NCBI GenBank assembly: GCA_050305405.1
Contig: JBNLFG010000014.1
Location: forward strand, 76,936 to 140,935
Reading direction: 5' to 3'
DNA length: 64,000 bases
DNA from: Desulfolinea sp050305405
GTDB taxonomy: Bacteria; Chloroflexota; Anaerolineae; Anaerolineales; Villigracilaceae
Both the position numbers and the translations under genes were made by a program. Below are positions 60,214 to 64,000 of the stretch, piece after piece. The first letter of the stretch is position 1, and each line of letters starts with the position of its first letter. The notes under the pieces are model-generated. The model saw only the letters and a program-made list of their open reading frames with translations. It was not told where the DNA came from and searched no databases.

Positions 60214-61589
60214 GCATCACCGTCAGAAAGAAGCTGGATGTCTGAAGGTGTAATAGTTTCTCGCCGTTCTTGCTTAATAGGCTCTTGTGGAGGCTTACTA
60301 ATATTTAATTTCTTTATTTTCGCTGCATCAATTTTTTCCCAACCTTCTTGAACGGCTTTTTCGATAGAAAGGTATAACAATATGAGGAATTTACCTGGAA
60401 CACGTCCGGCTTTCATAAGCGCTTCTGTAAGAGCCTCTTTTTCAAATGGATACAGTCCTTTATTTTCTTTACCAGGAATTCTTGCCGCATCAATGTAGGC
60501 TTTGGCTAGAGGAATTGCCATTGCCTCATCTAGCGGATAAAAGTAGACAGTGTATTCTTTAACTAATTCCCCACTCAAGTCTGCAAAACGGTCTAATCCG
60601 GCGGCTGCCCAATGCGGATTTAGTAGCTCTTGGGAATACGGATGAATTGTCATGAAAACATTAAAAAACGACATTTTGGCGCTTTCGCACAGGCCGTCAA
60701 GAAAAAAGTATCGTAAAGATTCAGCGAATTCTCTTCGTTCTTTTGGGTTTTGCTTTTGAATGATTTTCTCCATTTCATCACATAACAAAATGCCTTTTGT
60801 AAAGCCGGCTTCAATGAGAATTTTTACAATGTCGTCAAATAAAATTCTCCCTTCTCGCCTCTTCCACTCATGGTCTGAAATTTTCTCTAAAAAGTATCTT
60901 TGAAAGTTCTCTGGTGAATGTCCGAATTTTACTAATGCATCAATAAGTTTGCTGTCTACATCCAGTTTTTGTAAACGTACGCGTATTGCATGAGAAAGGA
61001 CCATTGAAACATCAACCTTTTTTTCGCGAAGCCACTCTTCATTTCCAATGGTAAGTTCAGGATCCGATCCAACCTCATCTAGTGCATCTTCAGGTATCAA
61101 GCCTGAAAAAGCTCTTAATCTCCATATCGCTTGTGCAACAATCTTTTGGTCGGTCATTGCTTCTAGAATCAGTTTGGAGAATTGCCAAAATTTTCTCGTT
61201 TCATTGGAAGAAGGAGTTATGTATACAGAGAAAAGCACTTGTGAGTTTTTGCTTAGTTCAGCTCCAAAATCTGACATAATTCGCAAATTTTGCTGATACA
61301 AAAAAGCCGTCTTTCCAATACCGCGACCTCTTCTGGAAGCATAATCCATGAGAAAGGCCATTCCTTTTGCTTGTGGCCTGTTCGGATGCGGAATTAGTAA
61401 CTCTTCAAAAACTTCTTGTTCCCTTTCTCTTATTTCAGAAAGATAAATTGTCCCGTTTTCGACAGGATTGGGGCTTCCTATTGTGACACTAGGTTTTGAT
61501 GGAAAGGGATTACGTACAAACCCAAATACTTCATATCTATTCGTGTGTTCTAGCTGAGCATTAGCTTTTCGGAATAAATTGTTAGGCAT
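60210..61589 (-). CDS. AAA-type ATPase (gene 2 of an unrecognised operon)
   Basis: 459 residues. A P-loop of the form GRGIGKT (Gly88 to Thr94) has Arg where the first Gly of GxxxxGKT is usual, so it is slightly deviant. A clear Walker B, GILLCDEMEK, has Asp271 and Glu272. FGFVRNPFPSKPS near residue 22 resembles the NPF-type opening of ExeA/TniB-like ATPases. No membrane helices are seen. AGGAGTT precedes the ATG. It probably powers or senses for the other operon products, but I cannot assign it to BREX, Dnd, DISARM or another known system. Confidence 0.8.
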   Translation of the reverse strand: MPNNLFRKANAQLEHTNRYEVFGFVRNPFPSKPSVTIGSPNPVENGTIYLSEIREREQEVFEELLIPHPNRPQAKGMAFLMDYASRRGRGIGKTAFLYQQNLRIMSDFGAELSKNSQVLFSVYITPSSNETRKFWQFSKLILEAMTDQKIVAQAIWRLRAFSGLIPEDALDEVGSDPELTIGNEEWLREKKVDVSMVLSHAIRVRLQKLDVDSKLIDALVKFGHSPENFQRYFLEKISDHEWKRREGRILFDDIVKILIEAGFTKGILLCDEMEKIIQKQNPKERREFAESLRYFFLDGLCESAKMSFFNVFMTIHPYSQELLNPHWAAAGLDRFADLSGELVKEYTVYFYPLDEAMAIPLAKAYIDAARIPGKENKGLYPFEKEALTEALMKAGRVPGKFLILLYLSIEKAVQEGWEKIDAAKIKKLNISKPPQEPIKQERRETITPSDIQLLSDGDA

Positions 61590-61598
61590 TACTAACTC

Positions 61599-62933
61599 CT
61601 ATTTCTTTTGCAATTCTGTAATAGCAATTAAAGAATGAGGTACATTCATTATCCAAACTGGTTGACGTAAAAGCCGAGAACCTGATCGATGATCCTCTCT
61701 GATGTCCGTTTCTACAGAAATGGAAAACTTCGAATCTGATTGTATCGATTCACGCAACGCCTGTTCTATGAAAGTCTCAAAAAGTAGAGCACTTATTCGT
61801 AATCTCCTGCATACTTCATCTCTAATATCAAGTAGAGGGGCGTATAGTGATCCCACTTCAGCAGCTGCACGTTGATGTTCTTCCCAAAGAACATTTAAAA
61901 ACAAGCCTCGCATCTTAGACCATGTAGGTTGATGCAAACAAAGTGTCTCTTCAGATGGATTTTTAATAGTTGGCAAGGCAAAAAAACTGTTTGGAGGGAT
62001 GTTTTTCTTAAAAGCAGATGTTGGAAACAATAGCCTTCCTGGAACATTTGGGTGTGCATCTGTATAAAATATTAACTCGAGGGATCTTAATCGGGGCATC
62101 CATGCCTCATAAATACGGGGCAGTAACGGTTCTTTCGATACCCAAAAATCCTCAACATCGGTGTTTGGTTGTTTTTTTGAAAATAAAAGTTTTACAGCAG
62201 CTTCTTTCATAGCTTTTGTTAGCCTTCCCCTAACGCTGTATGTGGCAACCCTGTTTTTTGGTTTCCCTTCAAATCCCTTTGGAGGATTTGAAACCCTTCT
62301 TCTCTTTAGATTTCCTAATCGATCCCAAGCAGCTTCAACACTTTGCACCCAAATATCTTTTTCTATTGGAAAAGAGCCTGGGCAAACTTTTTGGATAACA
62401 TCATGAGTGAACTCGGTTTCATTTTGAAGCTCAATATCCCAGTCTTTATTTTCCCATTCTCGTGAAGCTGGTTTCCAATTTTGTTGAGGGGCTGGTACTA
62501 TTACTTCACCTTCACGATCAGGATTAATTTTCCATAGCCGATCTACAAACCATCCTGGAATAACATATTGCTCATGCATTTTGCTAGCTAATAATCTTAA
62601 AAAGCCACTGTAATCTTCTTTGGATAGTAACAGGGCACTAATGCCCTTTTGTGTTATTCTATGATTTGCATCGTCCTGAGGTTTAGCAAACCGATTTTCA
62701 ACTTCAAACCAACTAAAATGCCGTAATTCCCTGATTAGGTCTGCCCAGCGTCTAGGGCTTTGTCTTTCAAGATACAGTTGACCGCGCACACTTTGAGATA
62801 ATTCTTCTTCTAAATCAAACCGCGTGATACTCCCTTGGTTTTTTGCTAAATCCAACGCTTCACTAAACAAACGTAAATCTGCAAACAATCCGACCATGCG
62901 GCTTTTTGGTGTTTCCCAATGTTTATGATCCAC
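61599..62933 (-). CDS. Large protein of unknown function with N-terminal winged-helix look (gene 1 of an unrecognised operon)
   Basis: 444 residues, starting with GTG at 62933; an ATG 36 bases downstream is possible. Residues about 20-105 look like a winged helix (GSITRFDLEEELS, then WADLIRELRHFSWFEVENR and HRITQKGISALLL). The middle is basic (LKRRRVSNPPKGFEGKPKN), as in a nucleic-acid-binding protein. The C-terminal 100 residues are helical. I recognise no known family. It is the first gene, 9 bp before the ATPase. Confidence 0.75.
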   Translation of the reverse strand: MDHKHWETPKSRMVGLFADLRLFSEALDLAKNQGSITRFDLEEELSQSVRGQLYLERQSPRRWADLIRELRHFSWFEVENRFAKPQDDANHRITQKGISALLLSKEDYSGFLRLLASKMHEQYVIPGWFVDRLWKINPDREGEVIVPAPQQNWKPASREWENKDWDIELQNETEFTHDVIQKVCPGSFPIEKDIWVQSVEAAWDRLGNLKRRRVSNPPKGFEGKPKNRVATYSVRGRLTKAMKEAAVKLLFSKKQPNTDVEDFWVSKEPLLPRIYEAWMPRLRSLELIFYTDAHPNVPGRLLFPTSAFKKNIPPNSFFALPTIKNPSEETLCLHQPTWSKMRGLFLNVLWEEHQRAAAEVGSLYAPLLDIRDEVCRRLRISALLFETFIEQALRESIQSDSKFSISVETDIREDHRSGSRLLRQPVWIMNVPHSLIAITELQKK

Positions 62934-63208
62934 TTTGAATAAACCTAAATAATGAAAGAAATGGAGAGAAATTTGACCATTGATTTAAAAAGCTCTGGTA
63001 ATAATTCTAATCAAGCTTATGTGCTTATAATAAAGAGAAGATAGCTTGGTTTATCTGCGCAAGCCAACTCTTTAGTTCACTTACAAATTACATTGTCTAT
63101 TCTAGCACAGTGTTATGCTTCATAGATTATAGGAGAAAAAAAGAGAGCAGGATTATCAGCTTGTATCTACATTGTCTGCTTGATATTTATACTAAACAGT
63201 TACAATAA
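62934..63208. other. Intergenic region upstream of the four-gene operon, no gene
   Basis: AT-rich 275 bp between two minus-strand genes. ACATTGTCT occurs twice, near 63090 and 63168, and could be a binding site. A promoter for the four-gene operon should lie here; I could not fix its boxes. Confidence 0.4.
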
Positions 63209-63796
63209 TCACAAATTCAACCGCTGGATTACCGCCTCCAACTCATCACTCGTAATTCCCAAATAGCGCTTGGTTATCGAGAGATTAGAGTGGTTGAGCT
63301 TGTGCATGATGAGAGCTAGGTCAACGCCTTGTAAGCGAGCATGGTATCCCCAGGTCTTGCGCAGACTGTGAGTACCGAAATTTCCCCGTAACCCGACATC
63401 CTTGCTGATTGATGTGATGAATTTCCATGCTTGTCCACGTTTGATGGCTGCTTTGTAGTTTTTATCCTTCTCGTTGAAGAAGATGAAATTGTCGGGGTTA
63501 TCTAGAATGCTAGAATATTCCGATGTGTACTCGTTGAAGGCATCCCGAATGCTTTGGTTGATGACCACATCGTGCTGCTTTCCGCGTTTTTGTTCTTTGA
63601 TCGAGAAACGCTTTTTGAGCTTTCCTTGCTCGTCTATGAAATGACCGACTCGCAGCGTCAGCAAATCTGAGATGCGTAGGGCGGTGTTGATCCCAACCGT
63701 GAAGAGCAGAAGATCGCGGTAACGACTTTGTCCACGAAGCAGATTTTTGATTTGAGCGAGCTTTTTTCGGTCGCGAATTGGCTCAACGAAGTTCAT
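63209..63796 (-). CDS. Short tyrosine recombinase
   Basis: 195 residues from the ATG at 63796, eight bases after GGGGG. It carries the catalytic core: NTALRISDLLTLR (Arg), FGTHSLRKTWGYHA (His-x-x-Arg) and LNHSNLSITKRYLGI (His, Tyr). The N-terminal core-binding domain is short, so it is a small XerC-like or phage-type enzyme distinct from the integrase at 44019. It could serve multimer resolution, a nested element or an inversion system. No target repeats were found beside it. Confidence 0.85.
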   Translation of the reverse strand: MNFVEPIRDRKKLAQIKNLLRGQSRYRDLLLFTVGINTALRISDLLTLRVGHFIDEQGKLKKRFSIKEQKRGKQHDVVINQSIRDAFNEYTSEYSSILDNPDNFIFFNEKDKNYKAAIKRGQAWKFITSISKDVGLRGNFGTHSLRKTWGYHARLQGVDLALIMHKLNHSNLSITKRYLGITSDELEAVIQRLNL

Positions 63797-63885
63797 AATT
63801 TGTCCCCCAAAATAAGTGAACAAAACACTGTTATGAGATGGTTGTGTTCACTACAAACAGATTACCGTTTTCGCAGATAGAAAGC

Positions 63886-63910
63886 AAGGGCTGAATTATC
63901 AGCCCTTTTC
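63886..63910 (+). terminator. Plus-strand terminator without an obvious upstream gene
   Basis: AAGGGCTGA (63886-63894), loop ATTA, TCAGCCCTT (63899-63907), then TTC. No plus-strand gene ends near it, so it may belong to a small RNA or be left over from an insertion. Confidence 0.65.
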
Positions 63911-63939
63911 TTGATGATGTAGATGCATAAAACGCTCCA

Positions 63940-64000
63940 TGTCGCACACCTTAAACGGTTCAAGTCGCACAGGTTAAACGGAGTATGCCGCACACCTTAA
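63940..64000. repeat. 23-bp repeats, possible end of an IS21-family insertion sequence
   Basis: GTCGCACA or GCCGCACA with TTAAAC-type tails recurs at 63941, 63964 and 63987, a period of 23 bp, running into the window edge. The first unit is preceded by T, giving a TG end. IS21-family elements begin TG and carry several terminal repeats, so an IS may start here; the coding part would be to the right. Confidence 0.5.

Overview
The window looks like a chromosomal segment of a Chloroflexota bacterium, probably of the Anaerolineae type. This is an inference from gene content: separate coenzyme F420 biosynthesis genes (cofC, cofD, cofE and a stand-alone FbiB-like nitroreductase) with F420-type flavin/deazaflavin-binding proteins, a PreP-like M16C protease, YgfK and YgfM, a CcrM-like methylase, a giant alpha-2-macroglobulin lipoprotein, and many dispersed hairpin repeats. 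No rRNA or taxonomic marker was available to test it.

Positions 1-43.9 kb are ordinary, mostly minus-strand chromosome. In order they hold: a membrane phosphodiesterase cut by the left edge, a CcrM-like adenine methylase, a PreP-like protease, YgfM, a thioesterase, a GNAT-VOC fusion and YgfK; the F420 block (cofC, cofD, nitroreductase, PPOX proteins, cofE) interleaved with a GGDEF diguanylate cyclase and an HD-GYP phosphodiesterase; the plus-strand A2M gene; a small defence patch (TIR protein, HepT/MntA toxin-antitoxin); a K+ channel; a central carbon and amino-acid block (ppc, pyk, CoA-transferase, alanine dehydrogenase, ornithine aminotransferase, argF); then YqeK-like, MBL, DUF58 and MoxR genes, and an AI-2E transporter with an SUI1 factor.

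At 43.82 kb a tRNA-Arg(TCG) is followed by a tyrosine integrase pointing at its 3' end. From there to the right edge the DNA is an integrated mobile element whose far end is not in the window. It carries an excisionase-like protein, a conjugation-type operon (three small proteins, a TraD/VirD4-like ATPase, a replication-relaxation protein), a membrane-anchored LuxR-type regulator, about 1.5 kb of highly structured non-coding DNA, and a ParA partition module with six 16-bp iterons that recur inside the partner gene. Cargo follows: a lipoprotein, a DUF2958 protein, unknown proteins, a Phd-like antitoxin, an AbiEi/AbiEii system, and a tight four-gene operon (winged-helix-like protein, AAA-type ATPase, small protein, PIN nuclease) that I do not recognise. 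A second short tyrosine recombinase and 23-bp repeats resembling the end of an IS21-family element close the window.

The best candidates for undescribed biology are the four-gene ATPase/PIN operon at 59.3-62.9 kb, the multi-stem RNA-like structure at 50.58-50.89 kb with its own terminator, the nested inverted repeats at 50.37-50.46 kb, and the iteron arrangement of the partition locus. A dispersed hairpin repeat sitting in frame inside cofE is also notable.
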